Shown in pieces: positions 1 through 10,949 of a DNA stretch of 64,000 nt (within the stretch, counting starts at the first letter, position 1; each line of letters starts with the position of its first letter). The translations under genes and the position numbers were made by a program. Source of the DNA: Bromus sterilis (Eukaryota; Streptophyta; Magnoliopsida; Poales; Poaceae); contig OX465598.1 in the NCBI GenBank assembly GCA_950022295.1, positions 5,084,001 through 5,148,000 of the forward strand, written 5' to 3'. Below the pieces are notes generated by a model. That model was not told the origin of the DNA. It was given only the letters and a program-made list of their open reading frames with translations, and ran no database searches.

Positions 1-1199
1 AGGACGTTTTATTACTTAAAAGTTTTACCTCTTCGATTAATAATAAGTGTACTCCATTTAGTACAAAGTTGGTACTAATTTAGTACAAAATGAGCGACAT
101 TTATTAATGGATCGGAGGAAATAAGTATTACACCCGATCTTTACATAGATAGGATGCACACAACCACCTTCTTTCCATATAAGAGCATATGCAGTAGCTT
201 TGTTTTGTGTAGCAGACAGGGGCGGAGCCAGGATTTTGATATAGGGGCGGCGAATAAAAAAATTCGGAACCCATGAGACACACCGTATAAAAAATATCCA
301 TTGTATCAAATATAATACTTCTACAATATTTATTTGTAATATATCACCCTGAAGATAGATTTGTAAAAGGATAAAGAGGTTCCTAATGAATATAACAATT
401 ATATTCAACAAGATCTATCATGCAACTAAAAAAGTTAATTAGGAGATATAAGCATAGCAATGAGAAGCAAAGTTTAATTGATATTTTTAAAGACACGCAC
501 GTAACTAGTAAATTAATCTATTATCTTACAATCTGAATCAGTTGGTAATCAAAAAAAATTGAGCTTTAGATCATACTTGTCATACTAGTGATCTGACATT
601 CTACGTCAGAGACGGACCACTAGCGAGTTAACTACTTAAGAATTTTCCTCGAGTAATTAATAAATACAAGATCTTCTGTTTGCAGTGTGCTTCGGAGTGC
701 AATTCCTTTATAACTAGTTTACTTAGCTTTCGATGGTTCCCCCTCCTGTTGTTGTTTCGAGTTATTAGAGCACTGCTTGCATTCCTTAGCGCTCCGAGTG
801 ACAGCTTACTCGGTCATTTTGGTATGATAGTCTTTTCCGAGTGGTAACTTACTCGGGAATCTTCCGAGTGATGTCTTACTCGGTCTGAGATGTCGGCAGA
901 GAGGCTTCCGAGTAAGCCATTACTCGACGCATACCTACGTGCTTTCCGAGTGAGAGGAACGGTCTCGGGCTTCGAGTTAAATCTGTTTGAGTCTTAAATG
1001 AAGTGGATCTTGTCTTTTCAGAGAATCTCTTCGTCAAGGTAAGTGGACGCATTGTCAGGTCTGTCTCCTTGATTCTCGCGGCGGTCTTTTAGGATAATCA
1101 TTAACTGCTCCATAAAAAGTGGGGCGGATTACGAGGAAACAAACCGGCGCCCCTGTGATGGGTTGCGGATCTGACGCATGGCGGTTGGACTCTTTGAAG
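1..1199. other. Unassigned AT-rich stretch with TE-like fragments
   Basis: I see no convincing gene here. An isolated hAT-like end lies at 217. Between about 785 and 965 a short motif of the form CCGAGTGA...CTTACTCGG recurs several times in both orientations, which resembles retroelement leader or LTR sequence and leads into the TATA box at 1200 and the gag-like gene that follows. Confidence 0.4.
217..245 (+). repeat. hAT-type terminal motif, partner end not found
   Basis: CAGGGGCGGAGCCAGGATTT matches the type of terminus seen on the complete hAT element at 39996 (CAGTGGCGGACCCAGGATTT). I could not find the opposite end or a matching 8-bp duplication, so this may be a truncated element. Confidence 0.35.
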
Positions 1200-1207
1200 T
1201 ATAAAAG
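1200..1207 (+). promoter_or_regulatory. Putative TATA box of the gag-like element
   Basis: TATAAAAG lies 189 bp upstream of the ATG at 1396 and is followed by a C-run and a GC-rich leader. The spacing fits a retroelement promoter. This is inference from one motif. Confidence 0.4.
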
Positions 1208-1395
1208 CTTCCCCCCCCACCGTGGCCAAAAGCAGATCTAGATTCATTTGCCTCTTGACGGTTCCTTCTCTTCCTCTTTCTCTCTTTCTCCCCTTTGCGT
1301 TCACTCCGCCGCCGGAGCGCCCTTCTTCCTCCTCGCGGGTTGCTCGTGCCTCGCCTGTGACTTCACCCTTCTCGCTGCGCCGCCCTGCCGGGACC

Positions 1396-2801
1396 ATGTC
1401 TGCCGGGGAGTGGCTTCCATCGATCGTGACGACGGAGATGCTGCAAGGATACCAAGATTCCGGTATGGTTCCTCGCCACGGCTGCCGCCTTCTTGCTCCT
1501 GGGGAAGACGAACCTCTTCCCTGGGAGGGTGAGCGAGTTCTACTTCTTTCCCATGTAGATCGTGGGTTCTCTCTTCCTCCACATCCGTTCTTCCTGGATT
1601 TCTTGGCTTTCACTGTTTCCCAACTTCATCACCTTGTCCCCAATGCCATCACTCTACTTTCTAACTTTTTTTACCTTGTGTGAGGGTTACTTGGGATACA
1701 GCCTCATTGGCATCTCTTCCGCACCATTTACACCATTAAGCCTCAAAACGCGAAGAAGTCCGGGGAAGGTGGTGTTGTGGAGTTTAACCATTTGTGCGGG
1801 GGTTTGTTCTTAGCTAGGAAACAGGGGACCCAATATTTTGCTTCAAGTTTGCCAGATTCCGTAAAGAACTGCCAAAATAGTTGGTTTTATTGCAAGGTGG
1901 TGGAGGAGCCAGGAGTTCGTACGTTGCCCCCTTACTCGGATGTGAGGCTGACCAATTCTCAGGGTTGGAACCCCCGTCTCACTAACGCCGAGAAGGAGCA
2001 GGTGCTCCCTTTGATGTGTGAAGTCATGAAGCTGAAGAAGAGTGGCTTAGATGCCATGGATCTAATCGCCACTTTTGTTATTCGGAGGATTCAACCTCTC
2101 CAAGCTAGGGTTCGAGGGATGTGGACGTACACTGGGCTCGAAGATAACACCCGGTATAGCAATACCGAGATGCCAACAGATGAATTTGAGTCCCAAATGA
2201 AGGTCATCACCAGCGTGATTCACGGTCTGCAGCCGGTGGGCCAAGTGAGACCACTTAGCAGCGAGAATCCTCCTACTTTGGTAGGTTTATTCACTTTGTA
2301 TGTATTTTTCGCTGATCTTCTTCTGTCTGTTTGCTCTGACTCGGGCCTTCTGTCTTTCTGTATCAGGACGCCTCTCGGTTTGATTCCCTCATTCCTTTGG
2401 CCCCTCAACATCCTGCTGAGGAGGATGAAGATAGCAATACGGGTGCGGGAGTTGGGGTTGAGGCTGGAGAAGAACTAGAGTCCGAGGCGGCTCGTGCTCA
2501 AGTGACATCCGAGCTACGATCAAAGAGCAACCAGGATCGTGACTCGGCACGAGAGGGTCTTACTCGGACTCGCAAGAGGCCTCCTCCAAGTGGTGAAGAA
2601 GGTAGTAGCAAGCTTCCGGCGCTAGGTTCCAGCCATGGGAGGGTTGCACCTTTGAAGAAGAAGAAACTTGTCACTCTTGGTGGTAGGGAAGTTAACCCTT
2701 CGGGGGGTGCTGCAGCTGAAAAAACTAAGGGAGTTGGTTCCAACCCAGCCAAAGTTGTCGTGGCTCCCCCGAGGCGTGCTTTAAAAACCGCCCGCAAGTA
2801 A
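1396..2801 (+). pseudogene. Plant gypsy-type transposon gag-like gene (PF04195-like), frameshifted, one intron
   Basis: Start chosen at ATG 1396 (MSAGEWLPS). The first segment contains a motif typical of the plant 'putative gypsy type transposon' family: HVDRGFSLPPHPFF, then LHHLVPN. Around 1660-1695 the conserved stretch FFTLCEGYLG sits in another frame, beside a T-run. The original frame then resumes with IQPHWHLF, so two nearly compensating indels separate the halves. The second segment carries NSWFYCKV, LTNAEKEQV and RRIQPLQAR, as expected for this family. A GT-AG intron fits at 2281-2366 and joins ...PPTL to DASRFDSLIP, continuing to TAA at 2801 through a charged, low-complexity tail. 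I see no pol genes beside it. The product is a transposon structural protein of unknown detail and this copy is not intact. Confidence 0.7.
2281..2366 (+). other. Intron in the gag-like gene
   Basis: The donor GTAGGTTT follows codon TTG and the acceptor TATCAG precedes GAC. Removing 86 bp keeps the frame open from the upstream segment to the stop at 2801. Confidence 0.6.
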
Positions 2802-2950
2802 TACTGTCATATTCTTTTTAACTCGGTATTTCATGAGTTCTCCAATGATTCCAAGGCACTAAATAGTACTATTAAAAACATATTTATTAACTTAAATGTA
2901 GCATCAAGTGAATACAACACATAATGGGCAACACCTGACCTCTACATAGT
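2802..2950. other. Unassigned spacer before the Stowaway MITE
   Basis: AT-rich, no ORF. The last ~20 bp (CTACATAGT...) resemble 140-165, see findings. Confidence 0.3.
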
Positions 2951-2952
2951 TA

Positions 2953-3217
2953 CTCCATCCGTCCGGGTTTATTAGGCCCCAGAACCATTTTTCTTGGATC
3001 AAGGCATATACTAATTTGCTCACATTAATCACTTCATTCCATTTCCAATGCACTCTCTCATATTCCAGCTCTCACATGCATCCAATGAAAAATATGCATG
3101 CAATATATTTATTTCCTAGCAATGAGACTAGCAACAATAACTTCTCATGCAACCAATGAAAAGAATGCATGCATGCAACTTCCCAAAGCAAAGCCTAATA
3201 AACCAGGACGGAGGGGG
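2953..3217. mobile_element. Stowaway (Tc1/mariner) MITE
   Basis: Terminal inverted repeats start CTCCATCCGTCC and end GGACGGAGGGGG, with similarity running about 24 bp inward (GTTTATTAGG versus CCTAATAAAC). A TA dinucleotide flanks both sides (2951-2952 and 3218-3219), the duplication expected for Stowaway. The ~265-bp AT-rich interior has no ORF. Non-autonomous; mobilised in trans by mariner-type transposase. Confidence 0.92.
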
Positions 3218-3219
3218 TA

Positions 3220-3609
3220 AGATGCACACGACCACTTATTTTGTATCATGAAGATCTCTCAGCTACAATCAATCATTGAAAGATTGTTTGTGGAAAATGT
3301 TTATGTCGGAAAAGTCACTTGTGATCTCAGGTGCACATGCTCCCTTTTTTTAAACACACATTTCAAATTGTTTAAAATTTTTGGAAAAAATATTTGTGTG
3401 TATATCGACATATTCTAATGTGCTCACATAAAGTTTGACGAAAACCAACATTTCTTGTGGGTTGGGTAAAAAAGATAAAAAAATGTGTCATGAATGACCT
3501 TAGATTAGCATCTACGGAGGGCATATAAAAAATCAATTTTCTGTAAAACGACTTTGTACACATCTAGAATATGAAAATCTGGGCGGTGGTAAATGTGTTG
3601 AATTCTTTT
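3220..3609. other. Unassigned intergenic stretch
   Basis: AT-rich, with no ORF longer than about 60 codons and no terminal repeats that I could recognise. Confidence 0.3.
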
Positions 3610-4489
3610 GATGTTTCAAAAAACTACAAAGTAGCAGTGATGACTGTCTTAGCTATTTTCAATCACGATTATGACAGTTGGGACCCATTTGTCAGATTTT
3701 ACTAAAAAAATAAAACAATTGTGTCCATGGAAAAACAAAAAAAGCAATCCGGTCCTTGCTCTACACACACAAAAAAACACAGCCCCTTCCTCTTCCTCGC
3801 GACGCCCTCCTGCTCCGGCCGGCCGACATGGCACCACTCCTCCCACCCCTGTGCTACGCTCCTCCTCCCTTCCCGCGATGCCTTCCTCCCCCCACGGTGC
3901 CCGAGCCCCTACTCCTCAGTGCTCGGCCGCGCCATGGCTCCCAGAGCTCCTTTGGCCGTGGCTCCCCGAGGGTACACACCCGTGGCTCGCCCGAGCCGGC
4001 CGTTACTCGCCCGGGGGTACGCCTGCGCTGGTCATGGCTCGCCCGGCGGTACGCACCTGTGGCCGCCCGTGACTCGCCCACTGGCCGTGGCCACGCTGGC
4101 GTGGCTCGCCCGCGGGATGTGGCTGCTCGGGGGTAGGCGCCGCTGGCCGTGTGGTCGCGCTGGCGTGGCTGCACGTGGCCACCCAGGGTTACGCGTCGCT
4201 GGCTTGGCCGCTCGTGGCTCGCTAGCTGGTCGTGGCCGCCCGGTCCGCTCCCACCCACCCCCCTAGCCCCGCGGCCCCGTCGAGCTCGCCGGCAAGGTCG
4301 TCAACCGGGGCGCTGGTCACTAGCCATGGTCGAGGGCAGGGGCCCGATTGTTTTTTTTTTGTCTTTTTACAGAGCCGATTGCTTTTTCCTTTTTTTGTAA
4401 AATCTGTCAGGTGGGTCCAATATGTCATAATCGTGATTGAAAATAGTGAAGACGGTCATCAGTGCTACTTTGTAGTTTTTGGAAACAGC
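3610..4489. mobile_element. Foldback or Mutator-like element with GC-rich interior
   Basis: Arms of about 100 bp are inverted copies: 3610-3712 (CAAAAAACTACAAAGTAGCA, then CAATCACGATTATGACA) and 4391-4489 (TGTCATAATCGTGATTG, then CTACTTTGTAGTTTTTGG). Long arms and G...C ends fit Mutator-like elements, but I could not match a 9-bp target duplication. The interior at about 3780-4330 is very GC-rich and repetitive (CGCTGGCGTGGCT-like words). It is open in several frames on both strands, which I read as composition rather than coding. It could be captured host sequence. Confidence 0.55.
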
Positions 4490-4680
4490 TAACCTCTGAC
4501 ATGGTGGGTATCAGGGAATTTTTAAAAGGTGGTGGTTTTCCTTAATGACGACCCCAATTGAGGTTTTACTCAAAAATTTCTATAGATTTCAATTAACACA
4601 TTCGGAGTACTGCTCTTGCAATTTATGGATTATATAAACAGTTCTACTTTTTTTTTGAACAATAAACGTTTAACATTTTC
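4490..4680. other. Presumed upstream or 5' leader region of the ALP1-like gene
   Basis: AT-rich, with T-runs. The last bases before 4691 (TTTTCATGGCAG) also make a good splice acceptor, so an upstream exon may have existed before the 3610-4489 element inserted. Confidence 0.3.
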
Positions 4681-5930
4681 ATGGCAGGAATCTTGTCATT
4701 TCTTGAGTACGAACAAAGATTTGAGTCTTGCTTCAAAATGAAGAGAGAAACCTTCAATTATATCTACAAGTTGGCGGATTATTCTGAAAAACGTGTGCGC
4801 ATAAACCCTAGAATTCTGAAAAAAATTATGGATAGGTACACTTTTCATGATGGGAGGGTGCTGTGTTCAGCTGATCGAGTAGCCATTGCTCTGAAAATGT
4901 TGATATCCGGTGGGCCACTAGAGGAAGTAGCATCTCAAGTCGGTACGAGTGAATCGACTGTCTTAGAGGTAACACGCCATTTTGTTAAGGCTATGGGAAA
5001 AACAGCGATCTCACAGTGGCCAGACTCCGTGAGAATGGAAAAGATCAAATCCAAGTTTGAGTTGATCCATGGGTTGCCAAACTGTTGCGGTGCTGTGGAT
5101 ACAACTTTCATCACTAACATGTGTCCTCCATCCGCGGAACCGAACTCCAAACTTAATCAGAATAGCAACTTGCTACTGCAGGTCGTGGTCGAACCAGATA
5201 CGAGGTTCACGGATTGGTGCATTGGGCCGTCCGTTAACGACGACCAGTCAATCTTTTTGCTTAACACCCGTCTCTTCAAGGCTTGCGAGAAAGGTCAAAA
5301 GCTCAAGGTATCAGATGGGGCAGAAGTTGGGGAATACTTAATTGGTGATGTAGGATACCCTCTTCTCCCCTGGCTCCTCACATCTTTCAAGGAGAATGAC
5401 TTCTCAGATCGCAAAATTGAATTCAATAGGAGACACTCTCAAGCCAGAGGCGTTCCGCTGAGATCTCTGGCAAGATTAAAAGATACCTGGAAGTGCCTGC
5501 ACAGGGAGTTGTGGAGCCCAGACAATTCACTTCAATTGGCTTGGTTAATAAATGTGTGCTGTATATTGCATAACATAGTGATTGACATGGAGGGTGCCGC
5601 CACTGAGGAGGATTACGTACCAAACAATCCGGACGCAAATTACACTCTCCCAGGTCATGACGATGATGATGCAAATGAGAATGCTGTCAAGGTGAGGGAT
5701 GCACTATCCCAATACTTGGCTCCCAGGTCATGGAATGTTAGAGGTAAATGAACACCGTAATTTGTTTGCATGCCATGTCCAGCCATTTAATATGTTAGCT
5801 TAATTTCGTTCGGTTGATTCATCTTATATCTATATATTCGTCCAATTCAGGTGGACAATTAGAAGCACATGGAAGGAAAGCAGATGCAGGGAACACAGTG
5901 CCAAGAGATCATCCCCGCCACGGCACTTAG
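4681..5930 (+). CDS. ALP1/HARBI1-like protein (Harbinger-derived DDE domain, third acidic residue lost)
   Basis: Exon 1 is 4681-5743 and exon 2 is 5851-5930, giving 380 residues. The GT-AG intron (5744-5850) replaces an early stop in exon 1 with a 26-codon tail ending PRDHPRHGT. Harbinger/ALP1 landmarks appear in order: the N-terminal helix-turn-helix-like VAIALKMLISGG...ESTVLEVTRHF (residues ~69-105), NCCGAVDTTFI (first Asp, residue 140), YLIGDVGYPLLPWLLTSF (second Asp, 223) and FNRRHSQARGVPLRSLARLK. Active PIF/Harbinger nucleases have VERAF in that last motif; here Leu260 replaces the Glu. Known ALP1 of Arabidopsis is a domesticated transposase with lost catalytic residues that associates with Polycomb complex PRC2; a similar non-catalytic role here is inference. 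No Harbinger terminal repeats were seen nearby. The start may be an upstream exon. A decayed Harbinger element is the alternative. Confidence 0.8.
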
Positions 5931-6630
5931 GTTGCTGCAACATTTTGCAACTTAATTCATTCCAAGGCATGTTTACTTACTTAAGACTTGCACTTTTCTT
6001 ATGAGAATTGCTTGATTTGGACTGTGTGAAGTCGGTGGTTACTATTTATACATGGAAATGCTAATTAAAACCTTCGTCGCATAATACACATGCATGACAT
6101 TGATATACTCCGAACCTTGATGCGCGCAGGTGATACCTCCGGTGGAAAGGAAAAGCTAGACGGTGCTGCCATATGCATTGCCTGACACTAGAGTGATGAT
6201 GCCTAAGGGCTGCTAATTTATTTTATGCACGTGAGAAGATAGTTCATACTTGTTCTATGTTTGGTCATAACATTTATTTGTTTCTGAGAGAAATGTTTGA
6301 TCATCATATGTTGGTGATATATAGTTTTGTAAGGTGAACATGCTTAGACGGTACATGTGCATCAATTCCCGAATCATTGACTAATCTTAACTTTTTGAGC
6401 TGTTTATTTAAGTCATTGCAAAACAGCATATCATCGTAACTGAACTACGTAGTTTATCATACAGACTTTAGAGCATCTCTCTAGATAATCTTTTAAAGGG
6501 TAATTTATGCAATCAATTATTCAGTTTATATTCGGCTCATGTGGTACAATTCATACAATTTTTTGGTTTCTACGACATTGATACTTCTGTAAATATAATA
6601 TGAAATTAAAATATGGTTTGATTTTGGTAT
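5931..6630 (+). other. Probable 3' UTR and downstream spacer of the ALP1-like gene
   Basis: AT-rich, non-coding. No terminal repeats were recognised before the CACTA terminus at 6634. Confidence 0.35.
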
Positions 6631-7177
6631 ATACACTAGTAGAAAAAAGCCCATTTATCCCGGTTCCAGAGGCCCATTTGTCCCGGTTCCGGAACCGGGA
6701 CTAAAGGGTTGTTACTAATGCCCAAAACCTTTAGTTTCGGTTTGCCCATGAACCGGGACAGACGGGCCTCCACGTGGCCGTTGTGGCTTGCCCAGGCGGG
6801 CGGCCCTTTTGTCCCGGTTGGTGCCACCAACCGGGGCCAAAGGACATCCACACGACAGCATTTCAGTGGCTGGGTTTTATTTTTTTGTCCCTTCTGGTTG
6901 CAACATCCACTTTACGAGAAATAGAGTTTAATTAATCAAACTGATAATCAAGCATTATAAATGGTATTGATGAAACGACTAGCTAGAATCAATGGGAGAT
7001 GCGCGGAACTAGCTATAGTAGTACTTACTTTCGGGTATGAAATTTTTAGTTCCTTCAGCACTACTCTCGGAATTGTTTGGGTGAACTGTTTCCAAACCCT
7101 TCCATATACAAAGAAAATAATTATTACCTGATATCAGGAAATGAACAAAGTTGCCAATATATGATCGATTGAACTTA

Positions 7178-8216
7178 CTTCGTGAGCATTTCAATGATCT
7201 CCGCATACTCATTGCGTTCTTTTCGTCTTGAGTCTAAGACGGTTACTACTCCGTTCTCAACATCAATCTCTAGGAGAATATAGTGGAAGTTGTGCACGCA
7301 TGCATAACTCATCAATTACATTAATATAACCTCGAGTATTAAGGAAAATCGAATATGCACAAGACAGTATAACACTCACTTGAAGTTGTAAGGAAAGAGT
7401 ATTTTCTGTTTGTTTTGATGTTGAAGCAAAGGTTTTAGCAAGTTGGACTAGGGTATTGCGGGTTCATTTATAACCGCGAATGGATCAAATATATTTAAGT
7501 TAATGAACCCAATATTGTCGATTCCTTTTTTCTTGCATTCAACGATCTTCAATCTGCATGCATGATATAGAGGATAAATTATTTGTACATGATGAAAGAG
7601 CTAAGCTGTATATATATAGAGACTTAATTAAAGAAGTAGTAACTTACAGACAGTAGCAAGTGACGATTACTTTATCGATGTCCATTGCATTGTAAAGCTG
7701 GAATAATTCCTCAAATTGAACAGGCACCAGCCCAATTGCAACGAGGTCGTCCTGATTCTCTTTAACCATAACGAACAAATTATCAAGACCGCCACACGAC
7801 TTGCAGCAATCCAGGTACCAATTATGGAGTCTTCGCATAATAGTTGTTAGAGGAGTACCAGGTTTGACGAGAGGATGCCCATACCGGTATGTGTATACTT
7901 CCTCCATGGATTCAAACTGTATATCAGCGGGCATGTAATCACCAATTTTAGTACCGGGCGCCATCCCCTCGACGTCGACGATATCGTCGCTAAACACCTT
8001 CAACGGGGCTAACGATTGTTTCGCCTGTTCGCCGAGCTGGGGAACTTCTTTCACTTTTTGTGTTACACTCCTTTTGTCAGCTGCAGTGGTTCTAGTCTTT
8101 CGCGATTCTCTCACTGTCTTTTTAAGAATGCAGACATTGTTGTCATCCAGCGGAGGCGCTGGTGGTCGCATCAGGTTATCCACAATGCGCTTCACTATCT
8201 CCGGATCTAACATCAT
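7178..8216 (-). pseudogene. CACTA Ulp1-like protein region, decayed
   Basis: Minus-strand exons are about 8216-7644, 7557-7382 and 7290-7178. The first carries MRRLHNWYLDCCK and FEELFQLYNAMDIDK, the second KKGIDNIGFINLN and ILFPYNF, the third HYILLEIDVENGVVTVLD, in the order found in Ulp1-like (peptidase C48-like) ORFs of grass CACTA elements. The second exon has an in-frame TAG after NEPAIP. I do not see the downstream segment that would hold the Gln and catalytic Cys; sequence passes into subterminal repeat instead. Function in transposition is not established for this family; the present copy cannot make a full protease. Confidence 0.65.
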
Positions 8217-8452
8217 CTTCTTCGAATGTGCATTTTTTTCTTATTGAAAAATGCATCTACTTCTCCTTTAACGATCTTATCGTTTGCCTCCACGCTCCTA
8301 TCGTATGACCGCGGTTCAAGAGGCTTGAGAGATGCTGGACCGTATTGGTGTTTCCTCCCCTTGGTGCTGGATGTACCGCTAGACGTCGGAGCAGCCGAAG
8401 CGGCGGCGGTTGTCTTTCTTTGCTGCTTATTACGCGCCGGAGCAGCCGGCGC

Positions 8453-8466
8453 GGGGGGGGGGGGGG
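8453..8466. repeat. G14 homopolymer
   Basis: Fourteen consecutive G next to proline-rich coding repeats (minus strand, 8477-8701, PINPPP-type units). A likely slippage hotspot in the TNP1-like gene. Confidence 0.8.
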
Positions 8467-8739
8467 CAGCTCTCTTCTACCCTTGCTGAAGTGCCGAAGG
8501 AGGCGAAGGAGGAGGCGGGTTGATGGGATGCGCCGGCGCAGGCGAAGGAGGCAGAGGAGGCGGGTTGATGGGACGCGCCGGCGCAGGCGAAGGAGGCGGA
8601 GGAGGAGGCGGGTATGGGACGCGTCGGCGCAGGCGAAGAAGCAAGCGGACTGATGGGACGTGCCGGCGCAGACGAAGAAGGAGGCGGTACCTGATGATCA
8701 CGCGCCGTCCAGTTCGGAAGATTGATTAATTCCTTCCGC

Positions 8740-10459
8740 CATAGACATGTAGTCTTCAGAGCCTGACTCAGGCGACTGTCCCCATCACCGGTAGGGTAGT
8801 CAAGCTCGAGCTCCTCATATCCTCAACTATTTCATCGACCATCACAACGGCATAGCCTTGTGGAATCGGACGAGAGCGAAAAGTTCCTCCGCGAGTAGGT
8901 AGAACATTGCCGATAGCCGCCTTGGGTGTGAGGTGCGCGAATTTCGCCAGAACTTGGAAATCTTGAGTCTCCGTGATAGCATCCACGGGGTAGCTGGTGG
9001 GAGCCGTCAACTCAGGCTGCGCAACAACAAGCTCGGTGGAAGCCACGCTGCTTCTCCGCTGAGATGGCGGGGTAGATTCTTGGGTAGCTTCGTCAACTCG
9101 ATGCCTCTCTTCTAGCACTTTTACTCTTGCATTCAGTTGCTGCATTTCGCTGAGCTCCTTTTTCCTCTTCCTTTCCCGGCTTTTGTACCCGCATGCGTCG
9201 GGAAATCCATACTTCCACGGAACGGAGCCTGCCGTGCCCCGTGTTCGTCCTGGGTGCCTCTGTGAGCTCGTCGTTCTCTCCGTCGTGAACGAACGTCCCT
9301 TTTGCCGATTTGGCAAAATATTCCCGAAGCTTTTCTACCTTTGCGTCCAATTTTTTGTCCTTCCAAGCGCACTTCCCTGTTTCAGGGTCCAATGATCTCC
9401 GAGCCCCGAAGAACCAAGTCTTTCCACGCGGTGACCAGAACCATGTCTCTTGTGTGATCCCTCTTTCAATCAGGTCATGCTCAGCCTTGTCCCACGACGA
9501 GCTGGCTTTGAGGTAGCCACCTGACCCCGTGCGATGGTGAAGCTGCTTCTTTGCAGCATTTAGCTTGTTTGTCTCTGACATCTTCTTACTCTTCTCCGAT
9601 TTCTTGTGGGCCACAAATGCGTCCCAGTGATCTTTTATCTTCTCATATTGACGGGTGAATATTGGACAAACTTTGTTTTCAAGTCATTCTTCCACCTCCT
9701 GAATAGTTCTGTCATCTTCTTAAGAGCATGAGTCTTGATCAATGGCTCTATAACTGGCTTTTCCTGATCGTCCTCTCGCTGTAGGATGAAATTTTCCTTC
9801 AGCGTGTTCCAAAGTTCATCTTTCTGTCTATCGGTGACAAAAGACACTTCAGGGTCTTCGCTCTTCGGCTTATTCCATTGGTGGATGCTGATCGGGATAA
9901 AGTCGCTAACGAGGACCCCACACTGAGCATCAAATGCGTCCTTGGTCCGTCTGGGTTCAATCGGTTCTCCATCATTCCTGATCCCGGTGATCATGAACTT
10001 TTCATCCGGGCCCAACCTTTTTTTCGGGCCTCGTCTCCTTACCGAACTTTGGCTCGATCCGGATACGGAGGGCTAGAAAAGAATAAAGAAGATAGTTAAT
10101 ATATATGTCTACATACCAAAACAATTAATGCATCAATTCAATTAGCTAGTCTCATCAGCACAGGCTATATATACTAATATATATACCTCGCCGGACTTTG
10201 CAATAGCTCCTTCCTCCGTTCGCTCATCGTAGTCGTCATCACGGTCTACTTCTTCATCCTCGGAGCCTGCTTCACTCTCTCCTTCCAGACCATCGGTGTC
10301 GTTCAGAAACGACAAGGTCACATCACCTTCCTGGATGTCGTCGCCCATCGACGGTCCCGATCCTTCTTGGTTGTCGTCGCCCACCGACGGTCCTTCTGCT
10401 CCTTCGCGGATGATTTCACCCATAACGTCTTCTTCTAAGTTTCTTCGACCATCGTCCAT
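8740..10459 (-). pseudogene. CACTA TNP1-like protein (Transposase_24-like), broken into fragments
   Basis: The minus-strand start at 10459 gives MDDGRRNLEEDVMG followed by an acidic region. An intron-like gap near 10190-10075 follows, then PALRIRIEPKFG and the segment 10015-9635 (EKFMITGIRNDGEPIEP, DLKTKFVQ). The next part, 9614-9093, has LHHRTGSGGYLKASSSWDKAE and ETWFWSPRGKTWF, hallmarks of the plant En/Spm 'Transposase_24' family. Frame changes occur near 9300 and 9620. A proline-rich tail follows (8701-8477). In the En/Spm system TNPA-type proteins bind subterminal repeats and assist TNPD; the same role here is inferred. The gene runs opposite to the AP2-like ORF in the same element. Confidence 0.7.
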
Positions 10460-10554
10460 AGTTTCTGTAAAATATTACAACATATGACACTTAATATACA
10501 AACATGAGATAGCTACCCATGGATTTGGATCGAAAACTTCGCACAATGCATCCT

Positions 10555-10930
10555 CTCTTGACCCGCCTCGGCGTTCCTCGACCCTCGACTCCTCGACGCC
10601 ACTCGACGACCCTCGAACCCTCTCTCTGCGACCCCTCGACCCCTCGATGACTCGAGACCTCGATCTCTCGATGATCCTCTCGACCCCTCGACGACCCTCG
10701 AACCCTCGACCACTCGACTACCCTCGAATCCTCTGTGACCCCTCGACGACTCGACCCACGACCTCTCTCGGTGATGACCCTGTCGACCCCTCGACGACCC
10801 TCGAACCGACGCGTATAGTTCCCGACCCTCGACCCTCGAGCTATATCGACCTCTCTCGGTGACCCTCGATCGACCGTCTATGTACCGACGCGTATAGTAC
10901 CCGATCCTCTATCTGCACGGCGATCCTCGA
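10555..10930. repeat. CCTCGA-rich degenerate minisatellite
   Basis: About 375 bp dominated by variants of CCCTCGACC, with period about 5-12 bp and no fixed unit. Both strands stay open in places because the repeat avoids stops. Not a gene. Confidence 0.75.
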
Positions 10931-10949
10931 CACCCTCTCATTCTCGATT

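Noticed and set aside
217..1150. Complete hAT from 217 to a GCGCCCCTG near 1153
   Set aside because: The 8-bp flanks do not match and the right end is not a good terminus.
3721..4266. GC-rich ORFs of 126-181 codons on both strands
   Set aside because: All frames are open in this composition; residues are Arg/Pro/Ala-rich without domains.
8345..8729. Arg/Gly-rich plus-strand ORFs
   Set aside because: They are antisense to the proline-rich part of the TNP1-like gene.
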